Source: UBA4951 sp963652335
GTDB lineage: Bacteria; Bacillota_I; Bacilli_A; RFN20; CAG-826
Assembly: GCA_963652335.1 (NCBI GenBank)
Contig: CAVJSS010000001.1
Span: 1 to 64,000, forward strand
Direction: 5' to 3'
DNA length: 64,000 nt
Position numbers and translations under genes: made by a program. The notes below the pieces were generated by a model. The model was given only the letters and a program-made list of their open reading frames with translations. It was not told the DNA's origin and made no database searches. Position 1 is the stretch's first letter. Each line of letters begins with the position of its first letter. Below are positions 43,817-50,654 of this stretch, in pieces.

Positions 43817-44092
43817 ATGAACAAAACCGATTTGATTCTTGCAGTCGCCGAAAAGGCCGAGGTCTCAAAAAGAGAAGCCGAAGACGTCATCGAAGCCGCT
43901 CTCGCCATCGTCGAAGCCGCTTTGATCAAAGGCGAAGCAGTCAAGATTTCCGGCTTTGGTGTTCTCACCAAGAAGGAACGTGCCCAAAGAGAAGGAACCA
44001 ATCCTTCCAACCAGGAAAAGATCGTTATCCCATCTTCCGCGACCGTCAATTTGAAGGTCTCCAAATCCTTGAAAGAAAAGCTCAACGGCTAA
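43817..44092 (+). CDS. hup: HU-family DNA-binding protein
   Basis: A 91-residue histone-like protein that bends and compacts DNA. The family start MNKTDLILAVAEKAEVSKREAE and KISGFGVLTKKERAQREGTNP are clear; the beta-arm tip has GTNPSNQEK in place of the usual RNPQTGE, keeping the intercalating Pro. The start at 43817 follows AGGAG. It is monocistronic, with its own promoter and terminator, and sits downstream of der as in Bacillus. Confidence 0.97.
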   Translation: MNKTDLILAVAEKAEVSKREAEDVIEAALAIVEAALIKGEAVKISGFGVLTKKERAQREGTNPSNQEKIVIPSSATVNLKVSKSLKEKLNG

Positions 44093-44106
44093 TTTAAACC
44101 AAGCAA

Positions 44107-44145
44107 GGAAAATCCAGGGAATTTGTTTCCTGGATTTTTTCTTTT
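44107..44145 (+). terminator. Terminator of the HU gene
   Basis: AAAATCCAGG pairs with CCTGGATTTT around a 10-base loop, followed by a T-rich run. The -10 box of the next gene starts three bases further on. Confidence 0.9.
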
Positions 44146-44147
44146 GT

Positions 44148-44153
44148 TAGAAT
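44148..44153 (+). promoter_or_regulatory. -10 box of a leaderless promoter (CCA-enzyme gene)
   Basis: TAGAAT lies six bases before the ATG at 44160 and there is no SD. The promoter is squeezed against the HU terminator. Confidence 0.55.
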
Positions 44154-44159
44154 ATTGTC

Positions 44160-44780
44160 ATGAGAGATTCTATCTTTGATGAACTTAAGGTGAGGTTCAA
44201 CGAAAAAGGCAAAAGGCTGTATCTTGTTGGAGGCTCAGTCAGAGATCTTCTTTTAAATAGGCCTTATACCGACCATGATATGGCCACTGACGCCACGCCG
44301 AACGAAATGAAAGAGATCGTGCCTGAAGGAAACTTCGTTTTCGCCAAATATGGGTCTGTGAGGCTGAAGGCAAATAACGAAGAAGTCGATATAACCACTT
44401 TGCGAAAAGAAGGCGAATACAATGATTCGAGACATCCGTCATATATTGAATTCGTTTCCGATCCAAAAATCGATGCGAAAAGAAGGGACTTCACCATCAA
44501 TGCGATGTATCTTGATGAAAGTTACAATCTTTTGGATTTTTATTCCGGCAAAGATGATTTAGATAATAAAACGATCAGATTCATCGGCGACCCGAAAACA
44601 AGAATCATCGAAGATCCGCTGCGTATTTGTCGTGCCGAACGTTTCAAAGAGACGCTTGGATTCACTTTCGCAAAGGAAACCGAAGAAGCTTTGGATTCAT
44701 CACGCTGCTTGCTTAATGTCATCAAGAAAGAGAAAATCGAGGAGGAAAAAAGAAAACTTCTCAGAGGAAAAAAACAATGA
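44160..44780 (+). CDS. Short CCA-adding / poly(A) polymerase-type nucleotidyltransferase
   Basis: A 206-residue class II tRNA nucleotidyltransferase made of head and neck only. Motif A LVGGSVRDLLL with metal ligands in DHDMATD, motif C DITTLRKEGEY, motif B RRDFTINAM and motif D EDPLRICRAERF are intact. The sequence stops just after EEKRKLL, where the neck ends, so the body and tail domains (about 180 residues in a normal ~400-residue enzyme) are absent. The next gene starts at once in a different frame and encodes an unrelated DnaD protein, so this is not a simple frameshift. It probably still uses ATP/CTP, but tRNA specificity is uncertain. Confidence 0.85.
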   Translation: MRDSIFDELKVRFNEKGKRLYLVGGSVRDLLLNRPYTDHDMATDATPNEMKEIVPEGNFVFAKYGSVRLKANNEEVDITTLRKEGEYNDSRHPSYIEFVSDPKIDAKRRDFTINAMYLDESYNLLDFYSGKDDLDNKTIRFIGDPKTRIIEDPLRICRAERFKETLGFTFAKETEEALDSSRCLLNVIKKEKIEEEKRKLLRGKKQ

Positions 44781-45433
44781 ATTCGAATGGAATATATGGT
44801 GCGGTAAGTTTCCGTTACATGATTTTGGAGCAATATAAAAGCTTAGGATTGAACGAAAAGGAATTGGCGACTTTGCTGATGGTCGATCATTTGCTATCCC
44901 AAGGCAATTCTTTGATCAACGCCGATTCGCTTTCTTTGAAGATGAGCATGGATAGCAAAGAAATCGATGCCATCCTTGCCAGCTTGCTTAATAGGAAAAT
45001 GATCGCTTACGAGATGAAAGATGGCAAATTGGTAACCACCTTGACTCCTTTATATGACAAATTGGGCAAGGCTTTCGCCAAAAAGATGCGTTATGTCGAA
45101 GAAAAATCAAAATTAGAAGAAATCGATAAAAGAGTGGCGGCCTTAAATGAATTCTTCGAAGATAGATGGCTTAGGACCTTGACTCCTCTTGAAAAAAGCA
45201 AGCTATACGATTGGGTTAATGCAGGATACAAAGATCTTGAAATCCAAAATGCGTTAAGAGACGGCTTAAAGGAAAATAAGCCTAACGTTCGTTTCATCGA
45301 TCGGAAGCTTAGGTCGATGAGGGCTGCTTCCGACATCGAAGCCGAAGGCTATACGGCTACCTCTGAAAACTGGGATAAAAACATATCTGAGTCCTTGAAA
45401 ATAGCCAAAGACAAATGGGACGATGAAAACTAA
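44777..45433 (+). CDS. dnaD: DnaD-like primosome protein
   Basis: A 218-residue replication-initiation protein. The N-terminal winged helix (ILEQYKSLGLNEKELATLLMVDHLLSQGN) and C-terminal DnaD domain (FEDRWLRTLTPLEKSKLYDWVN ... NVRFIDRKLRSM) match B. subtilis DnaD. It loads replicative helicase at oriC and restart sites. It overlaps the CCA-type gene by ATGA and nth by 11 bases; the dnaD-nth pair is conserved in Firmicutes. Confidence 0.93.
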   Translation: MNSNGIYGAVSFRYMILEQYKSLGLNEKELATLLMVDHLLSQGNSLINADSLSLKMSMDSKEIDAILASLLNRKMIAYEMKDGKLVTTLTPLYDKLGKAFAKKMRYVEEKSKLEEIDKRVAALNEFFEDRWLRTLTPLEKSKLYDWVNAGYKDLEIQNALRDGLKENKPNVRFIDRKLRSMRAASDIEAEGYTATSENWDKNISESLKIAKDKWDDEN

Positions 45434-46070
45434 ATCGAAAATCCTTTTGGACTATCTTCATGCCTATTATTCCGATTCTAAATGCGGATTGGTTTTTTCT
45501 TCGGATCTTGAATGTTTGTGCGCTATCCTTCTTTCGGCTCAGACAACTGATGCTTCAGTCAACAAAGCGACCCCGAAATTGTTTGAAAAATACAAAACCG
45601 CCGAAGATTTAGCCAACGCCAAGATCGAAGATATAGAAGATATGATTCATTCCTTGGGCCTTTATCGCAATAAGGCCTTAAATCTTAAAAACCTTGGTTC
45701 CGCTTTGCTGAAAAGATTCAATGGGGAAGTCCCACATGATTTCGATTTATTGAAGTCCCTTCCTGGGGTTGGAAGCAAAACGGCAGGAGTGTTTTTGCTA
45801 GAAAGGGATAATAGGGCCTCCATCCCGGTTGATACCCATATCGGAAGAATCTCATCTCGTTTGCAATATGTCAAAAATAGCGAGACTCCTATTCAAAAAG
45901 AATTGAAACTGGAAAAAGAATTTCCAAAGGACGAATGGAAATTCCTCCATCATTCTTTGATATGGTTCGGCAGGAAAGAATGCAAAGCCGTAAGGCCGGA
46001 TTGCTCAAGATGTCCAATGGGAAAATATTGCCTTCATTTCAAAAACGCTTTATCAACGACCGATAAGTAG
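45423..46070 (+). CDS. nth: Endonuclease III
   Basis: A 215-residue base-excision DNA glycosylase/AP lyase for oxidised pyrimidines. Helix-hairpin-helix LPGVGSKTAGVFLL, catalytic Asp in VDTHIGRIS, and the [4Fe-4S] ligands CKAVRPDCSRCPMGKYC are present. One point of note: the usual catalytic Lys of the HhH (GVGxKTA) is also there. Its end overlaps the convergent recU gene by 37 bases. Confidence 0.95.
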   Translation: MKTKSKILLDYLHAYYSDSKCGLVFSSDLECLCAILLSAQTTDASVNKATPKLFEKYKTAEDLANAKIEDIEDMIHSLGLYRNKALNLKNLGSALLKRFNGEVPHDFDLLKSLPGVGSKTAGVFLLERDNRASIPVDTHIGRISSRLQYVKNSETPIQKELKLEKEFPKDEWKFLHHSLIWFGRKECKAVRPDCSRCPMGKYCLHFKNALSTTDK

Positions 46071-46630
46071 TCATATCGCGGGCGGTAATTGACAGGAACC
46101 TTGTACCCCTTTTCTTTGATGGTTTTGAAAGGGATGGATTTACGGTCCCCGTTATGATAGAAATCGCAAATATATCGGGCATCTAAAAGATATACTTCCT
46201 TATAATTCACCAATTGGATCAAAAAGAAAGCGATGCCGCCATGACGGATTACGCCTTCAAGGTGTTCGATTTGCTGAAGGGCGATATTCGAAAGGGGAAA
46301 TGATGTTTTATTGTGGGTGGATTTGGCCTCGAAGTCGAGATAACGAGATTTATATATCCCGTTGTAATCGGTGGTTGATTGGGTTTCGAAGAAAGCTTCG
46401 GTTATCTTGGCTCCTCTTGAATAATCGACCTTCACTATATTGATGGGAGTTGGCCTTTTGGTTATCAAAGCGATGTCCTTTTCCTTGTAATATTCATTGG
46501 AATCGTTGATTTCGTTTTCAAAATCCATTCCGCGGTTGCCGGCGGCGATGCTGATTTTCATTTTCGCCTTGCTGCTCTTTTGGGCGATTTTTTTAGGTAC
46601 TATTCCGCTAGGATATTTGATTGTCATCAT
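46034..46630 (-). CDS. recU: Holliday junction resolvase RecU
   Basis: A 198-residue RecU. The N-terminal region NRGMDFENEINDSNEYY, the catalytic stretch YNGIYKSRYLDFEAKST with acidic residues and Lys, and LQQIEHLEGVIRHGGIAFFLI are characteristic. It cuts Holliday junctions and modulates RecA. In Bacillus it is next to ponA and close to dnaD-nth; here no ponA lies between. It overlaps the upstream exonuclease gene by four bases. Confidence 0.94.
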   Translation of the reverse strand: MMTIKYPSGIVPKKIAQKSSKAKMKISIAAGNRGMDFENEINDSNEYYKEKDIALITKRPTPINIVKVDYSRGAKITEAFFETQSTTDYNGIYKSRYLDFEAKSTHNKTSFPLSNIALQQIEHLEGVIRHGGIAFFLIQLVNYKEVYLLDARYICDFYHNGDRKSIPFKTIKEKGYKVPVNYRPRYDYLSVVDKAFLK

Positions 46631-47352
46631 TCGATTGACTCCTTGATCAAACGGTTGTAAGTTTCTTGGTCGACGATGTTTCCGGAGGCCAATTCATTCA
46701 TGACCTTTTGAACCGGAGAAGGCAACGAATGATATTTCGACAACGTTTTCTTATATAAAGCCGCGACTGTGTCTTTTTGTTCCAAGAATTGTTCATAGAG
46801 ATTCGCTAGGTTCATCGCATCCGAAAGGGCATCATGGGCCGTTCCTTCAAAGACGGCATCAAACAATTTCAAGGCGTTTGTCACGGAATAAATGTTGCCT
46901 TTGTCGCTTTTGACGTAAGTTCCGAAAAATTGGGAATAATCGAAATAATTGTGTTTTATGAAACGGATGAAATCTAGCTGGTCGTCAAAATTGGCGAAGG
47001 CAGATTGTTCCAACATGGTGATATCGCCTATTCCGTATGAGCAAAACATGACATCGCCTTTGTATTTCGAGGTGTATCTATAAAATTTTTGCATCGCCTC
47101 ATGATAGACGATTCCTTTGTCTTTCAAAGTTTTTTCGGTAATACCGGTCAGATTGGTTACGATCGATCCGATCGGAGATCTGGCTTTGACGTAGCAAGAA
47201 AAAGGCTTTGAGTACTTTCTGATCGTGCAATCTTGGTTAAGCGTTACGCCTATCGCTCCTATTTCGATTATTTCGTGGGTGATTTGGGTTCCTTCCAAAT
47301 CGAAGAAAACGATATGTTTTTTCCCTTTGAGTATCTTTTTTAGAGCTTCCAT
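46627..47352 (-). CDS. DnaQ-like 3'-5' exonuclease
   Basis: A 241-residue DEDD-type exonuclease. Exo I is FFDLEGTQITHEIIEIGAI (Asp and Glu metal ligands), Exo II is near CSYGIGDITML, and Exo III is HDALSDAMNLANLY. It likely trims RNA or DNA 3' ends in repair or RNA turnover; polymerase subunit status is not implied. The ATG at 47352 is chosen because the -10 TATCAT with TGC extension lies seven bases upstream, making the transcript leaderless; a TTG 27 bases earlier is unlikely. It forms an operon with recU. Confidence 0.85.
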   Translation of the reverse strand: MEALKKILKGKKHIVFFDLEGTQITHEIIEIGAIGVTLNQDCTIRKYSKPFSCYVKARSPIGSIVTNLTGITEKTLKDKGIVYHEAMQKFYRYTSKYKGDVMFCSYGIGDITMLEQSAFANFDDQLDFIRFIKHNYFDYSQFFGTYVKSDKGNIYSVTNALKLFDAVFEGTAHDALSDAMNLANLYEQFLEQKDTVAALYKKTLSKYHSLPSPVQKVMNELASGNIVDQETYNRLIKESIE

Positions 47353-47359
47353 CCGGAAA

Positions 47360-47365
47360 ATGATA
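47360..47365 (-). promoter_or_regulatory. Extended -10 box of a leaderless promoter (exonuclease-recU)
   Basis: On the minus strand TGC-TATCAT is followed by seven bases and then the ATG at 47352. No SD is present. Confidence 0.55.
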
Positions 47366-47472
47366 GCACCAAAAGTCAAAATCGACTAGACTAACGACTT
47401 CTAGCCTTTGGCTAGCTATCATAATATCATTGCTTATAGGTGCCACCTTCGATATAATCGAACAAGGTCGAT

Positions 47473-47895
47473 ATGAGCAACGGTTTGAAATTGAACGCTG
47501 AGAAAATTTTCGAGAAGAAATTCCCAAAAGCCCTTAAAGGCTATGACCCATATGAGGTCGACCTCTTTTTGGATCAAGTCATCTTGGATTATAAGACCGT
47601 CGAAAACTATTTGGCCAAAAATGACGCATATGTGTCATCGCTTCAAGAAAGGATCGATGAGCTTGAGGACGCCAATGCCAAGCTGACTGCCGACAATGTC
47701 AGACTTGCCAATTCCAACAAACAAATGGAAATCAGCGTAGCCGGATTGAGTTCGCGATTGGATGGCATCAAAGAAAGCGACAAGCCAACCACCGAGAACC
47801 TTCGTTTGATAAAAAGGATCAACACGTTGGAAAGCTTTCTTAAATCCAAAGGTTACACCGAATCCCAATTGAAGGAATTTTTAGGAAAGGAATAA
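47473..47895 (+). CDS. DivIVA/GpsB-family coiled-coil protein
   Basis: A 140-residue cell-division or morphogenesis protein. The membrane/partner-binding N domain has FEKKFPKALKGYDPYEVDLFLDQV; a coiled coil covers residues ~40-80; the C-terminal segment LIKRINTLESFLKSKGY could be a second oligomerisation helix as in GpsB. The genomic position directly before rnpB is that of gpsB in B. subtilis. TATAAT lies 31 bases upstream with an AAGGTCG SD. Confidence 0.88.
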   Translation: MSNGLKLNAEKIFEKKFPKALKGYDPYEVDLFLDQVILDYKTVENYLAKNDAYVSSLQERIDELEDANAKLTADNVRLANSNKQMEISVAGLSSRLDGIKESDKPTTENLRLIKRINTLESFLKSKGYTESQLKEFLGKE

Positions 47896-47896
47896 A

Positions 47897-48225
47897 TCCG
47901 GCCCAGGCGACTGCTGCTAGAAAATCTAGTAGAGGAAAGTCCATGCTCGCACAGCCTGTGATGGCTGTAGTGATTGCGCTAGACGAATAAATAAGTCTAG
48001 GCACGCGGGAGCGCGTGACGGCGGAAGAATACCTCTCGTAGGTAGGATGCCCTAAGGTGCCACAGAGACGAGCTTGCTAGCGATAGCAAGATGAAACGCG
48101 GTAAACCCCTCAAGCGAGAAACCCAAAATTGGTAGGGGAAGGATCGATGCCAAAACGAAGGCAGAGGTCCCAGCAAAGCTGAGATAAATTGTCGCCCTAG
48201 ACAAAACATGGCTTATCGGGCCGGA
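47897..48225 (+). ncRNA. rnpB: RNase P RNA
   Basis: The catalytic RNA of RNase P, which matures tRNA 5' ends. The conserved P4 5' strand region GAGGAAAGTCCATGCTCGCAC begins near 47932; CGCGGTAAACCCCTC, GCGAGAAACCCAAA and GGTAGGGGAA mark the core; ACAAAACATGGCTTATCGG is the 3' core. Stem P1 pairs CCGGCCC (47898-47904) with GGGCCGG (48218-48224), setting both ends. It fills the entire gap between the divIVA-like gene and pgsA, leaving about one and ten spare bases. Confidence 0.96.
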
Positions 48226-48235
48226 GACTCAAATC

Positions 48236-48883
48236 ATGAAAAATCTAAATGTTCCAAACCGCATTACCATTTCAAGAATCGTGATGGTTTTCTGCATGCT
48301 TATCGCCCTTTTCGTTTTGCGTTTCATTCCGAATCTAGAGGTTCCGAGCATTGGCGGCGATCTTAACATCAACGTCGTTTATCTTGCGATTTGCATCGTC
48401 TTCGTTGCTGCCTCAATAACCGACAAAATCGATGGCGATTTGGCCAGAAGAAACAACGAAGTCACGGATTTTGGGAAATTTTTGGATCCAGTCGCCGATA
48501 AGCTCTTAGTCAATTCGACTTTGATTTATTTGGCGATACCTCACTTCGACGAAAATCAAATGGTCATCCCTCTCTATTGCATAATTATCATGATAGTCAG
48601 GGATTTGGTCGTTGACGCATTGCGCTTAGTTGCCTCTTCCAAAGGCGTTGTTTTGGCCGCCAATAACTGGGGCAAGGCCAAAACCGTTCTTCAGATGTTT
48701 GCCATACCGCTCGTTCTTTTAAACGGTTTCCCATTCACCTATTTCGATGCTTCTTGGGGAGAGGGAAGAGTGGCTTTGTGGTTTGTTTACGCAGCGACTT
48801 TGGTTTCCTTTGTTTCTGGCTTGATTTATGTCATACAAAACTGGAAAGTGGTTTCTCTTACCGGAGGGAAAAATGACAAATAA
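48236..48883 (+). CDS. pgsA: CDP-diacylglycerol-glycerol-3-phosphate 3-phosphatidyltransferase
   Basis: A 215-residue membrane enzyme that makes phosphatidylglycerol phosphate. The CDP-alcohol phosphotransferase signature is complete: DKIDGDLARRNNEVTDFGKFLD followed by PVADK (D-x2-DG-x2-AR-x8-G-x3-D-x3-D). About five helices surround it. It begins ten bases after rnpB and overlaps cinA by 11 bases, in the usual pgsA-cinA-recA order. Confidence 0.95.
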   Translation: MKNLNVPNRITISRIVMVFCMLIALFVLRFIPNLEVPSIGGDLNINVVYLAICIVFVAASITDKIDGDLARRNNEVTDFGKFLDPVADKLLVNSTLIYLAIPHFDENQMVIPLYCIIIMIVRDLVVDALRLVASSKGVVLAANNWGKAKTVLQMFAIPLVLLNGFPFTYFDASWGEGRVALWFVYAATLVSFVSGLIYVIQNWKVVSLTGGKNDK

Positions 48884-49343
48884 TAGCGAAAAGCTCCTAT
48901 CTCTCTTGAAAGAGAAAAAATATACGATAGGGTGCGCCGAAAGTTTCACGGCCGGCTTATTCGCATCGACTTTTTGTTCTATAAGCGGTGCTTCCATTGC
49001 CTTTAAAGGCGGAATCATTTGCTACAATAGGAGTATCAAAGAGAATGTCTTATCCGTTCCTAAAGAATTGATAGACACCTATGGGGTCGTAAGCAAAGAA
49101 GTCGCGTTTTCGCTTTCTGAATCCACTAAAAATGTTCTTGATGTCGATATAGCCGTTTCCTTTACCGGAAATGCCGGGCCAACTGCCGAGATAGGAAAAG
49201 CCAAAGTCGGAGAGGCTTATATCGGAATCGATTTTTTAGGAAAAACGGAAACGTATAAAAAAATATTCGAAGGCGATAGAAACCAAATAAGGGAAGAAGC
49301 GGTGGAATTCGCGATTGACAAGCTGATTGAGAAACTGATTTAA
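48873..49343 (+). CDS. cinA: CinA C-terminal-domain amidohydrolase
   Basis: A 156-residue protein with the CinA C-terminal domain only (NMN deamidase type): CAESFTAGLFASTFCSISGAS, GGIICYNRSIKENVL, and SFTGNAGPTAE. The N-terminal MoCF-like half of full CinA is absent, as in E. coli PncC. It likely recycles nicotinamide mononucleotide to NaMN. The ATG at 48873 follows CCGGAGGG and overlaps pgsA; recA follows. Confidence 0.92.
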   Translation: MTNNSEKLLSLLKEKKYTIGCAESFTAGLFASTFCSISGASIAFKGGIICYNRSIKENVLSVPKELIDTYGVVSKEVAFSLSESTKNVLDVDIAVSFTGNAGPTAEIGKAKVGEAYIGIDFLGKTETYKKIFEGDRNQIREEAVEFAIDKLIEKLI

Positions 49344-49391
49344 GGAAAAATCGAAAGATTGCCTGTTATAAATAAAGTGGAGGACAATGAT

Positions 49392-50390
49392 ATGTCAGAA
49401 AACAAAGATATGGCTTTAAAGGAGGCTTTGCGCTCAATCGAAAAAGCCTATGGCAAAGGGTCGATAATGGTTTTGGGGGAACATGCCAAAGTCGACGTTG
49501 ACGTAATACCAACCGGATCGCTTATGCTTGATGAGATATTGGGGGTCGGCGGTTATCCAAGAGGAAGGATCGTTGAGATTTACGGGCCTGAATCTTCGGG
49601 GAAAACCACCCTGGCATTGGAAGCGGTGGCCCAAGCTCAAAAGAAAGGCGGGCGCGCCGCTTATATCGACGCCGAACATTCCATTGATCCTGATTATGCG
49701 AAGAATTTGGGTGTCGATATCGACGAATTGATTCTGTCTCAGCCTGATTCTGGCGAACAAGCTTTGGAAATCGTCGAATTGCTGGCTGAATCCGGAGCGA
49801 TTGATCTTATCGTCGTCGATTCGGTCGCCGCTTTGGTTCCGCAAGCGGAATTGGATGGGACGATGAGCGACAACAACGTCGGCCTCCAAGCCAGGATGAT
49901 GTCAAAAGCCATGCGAAAGCTAGCCGGCGTTTTGAATAGGACCGGATGCTTGGTTATTTTCATTAACCAACTTCGCGAGAAAGTCGGGGTTATTTATGGA
50001 AATCCCGAGACCACCACAGGTGGACGTGCGTTGAAATTCTATGCTACCATCCGTTTGGATATCAGGCGTTCCGAAGCCATCAAGCAAGGCTCCGAAATCA
50101 TCGGTAACACCATTAAGGCAAAGGTCGTTAAAAACAAAGTTTCCGCTCCTTTTAAGAGCTGCGAAATCGATATTATTTACGGAAAAGGGATCAACTTGGA
50201 TGGTGAAATCCTCGACCTGGCCGTGAATAAGAACATCCTATCTAAGTCCGGGAACTGGTTCGTATATAAGGATGAAAAGATTGCCAATGGTCGCGATGCA
50301 GCGATCAGATATTTGAGAGCCAATCCGGAATTGCTCGCTTCTTTGGAAAAACAAATCAAAGAAACTCCTTCTATGGAAAAAGGCGAATAA
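49392..50390 (+). CDS. recA: Recombinase RecA
   Basis: A 332-residue RecA for homologous recombination and repair. Walker A GPESSGKTTLA, the LIVVDSVAALVPQAEL segment, and NQLREKVGV are canonical. The start at 49392 follows the SD GTGGAGGAC; an upstream in-frame start lacks one. It has a short C-terminal tail. No LexA box was recognised in the 48-base gap before it, and it may be read through from cinA. Confidence 0.97.
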   Translation: MSENKDMALKEALRSIEKAYGKGSIMVLGEHAKVDVDVIPTGSLMLDEILGVGGYPRGRIVEIYGPESSGKTTLALEAVAQAQKKGGRAAYIDAEHSIDPDYAKNLGVDIDELILSQPDSGEQALEIVELLAESGAIDLIVVDSVAALVPQAELDGTMSDNNVGLQARMMSKAMRKLAGVLNRTGCLVIFINQLREKVGVIYGNPETTTGGRALKFYATIRLDIRRSEAIKQGSEIIGNTIKAKVVKNKVSAPFKSCEIDIIYGKGINLDGEILDLAVNKNILSKSGNWFVYKDEKIANGRDAAIRYLRANPELLASLEKQIKETPSMEKGE

Positions 50391-50397
50391 TCGACAA

Positions 50398-50437
50398 GCT
50401 AAGCAAGTCATTAATGCGGTGGCTTGCTTTTATTTTT
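50398..50437 (+). terminator. recA terminator
   Basis: AAGCAAG...CA pairs with TG...CTTGCTT (50401-50410 with 50420-50429), followed by TTATTTTT. Confidence 0.85.
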
Positions 50438-50521
50438 CGTCAAAACTTGTCGGTTTCCCATTATAAATTTTTGCTTGATTTTAAGGTGTTCCATTTGCTT
50501 ATGCGTTCGTATATTATGTAA

Positions 50522-50653
50522 GCGTGCTAAGGCACCCACCATATTAAGGTCATGCGTCTATTTCGTTGGGATGAAATAGGCAAAAGTCTCATATAATTCG
50601 TTTTATATAATGTGCTTTAAGTGGGTACTGAGGCTCTAATTAGGAGTCTTTTT
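50522..50653 (+). promoter_or_regulatory. Structured leader with SD-masking terminator-like hairpin before rny
   Basis: The ~130-base 5' region of rny is rich in structure. ACCCAC (50534-50539) can pair with GTGGGT (50621-50626), enclosing two hairpins: CTATTTC/GAAATAG (50558-50579) and ATATAA/TTATAT (50591-50608). After it, AGGCTC (50631-50636) pairs with GAGTCT (50644-50649), followed by a T run; the 3' arm includes the SD AGGAG (50642-50646), eight bases before the rny ATG. A -10-like TATTAT lies at 50512-50517. It matches no riboswitch or 6S consensus I know. Confidence 0.6.
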
Positions 50654-50654
50654 A

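Noticed and set aside
44777..45433. Missing C-terminal half of the CCA enzyme in another frame
   Set aside because: The following frame encodes a clear DnaD protein and no body/tail domain motifs appear in any frame.
50522..50650. 6S RNA, T-box, purine, TPP or c-di-AMP riboswitch in the rny leader
   Set aside because: None of their conserved motifs is visible; left as an unassigned structured leader.
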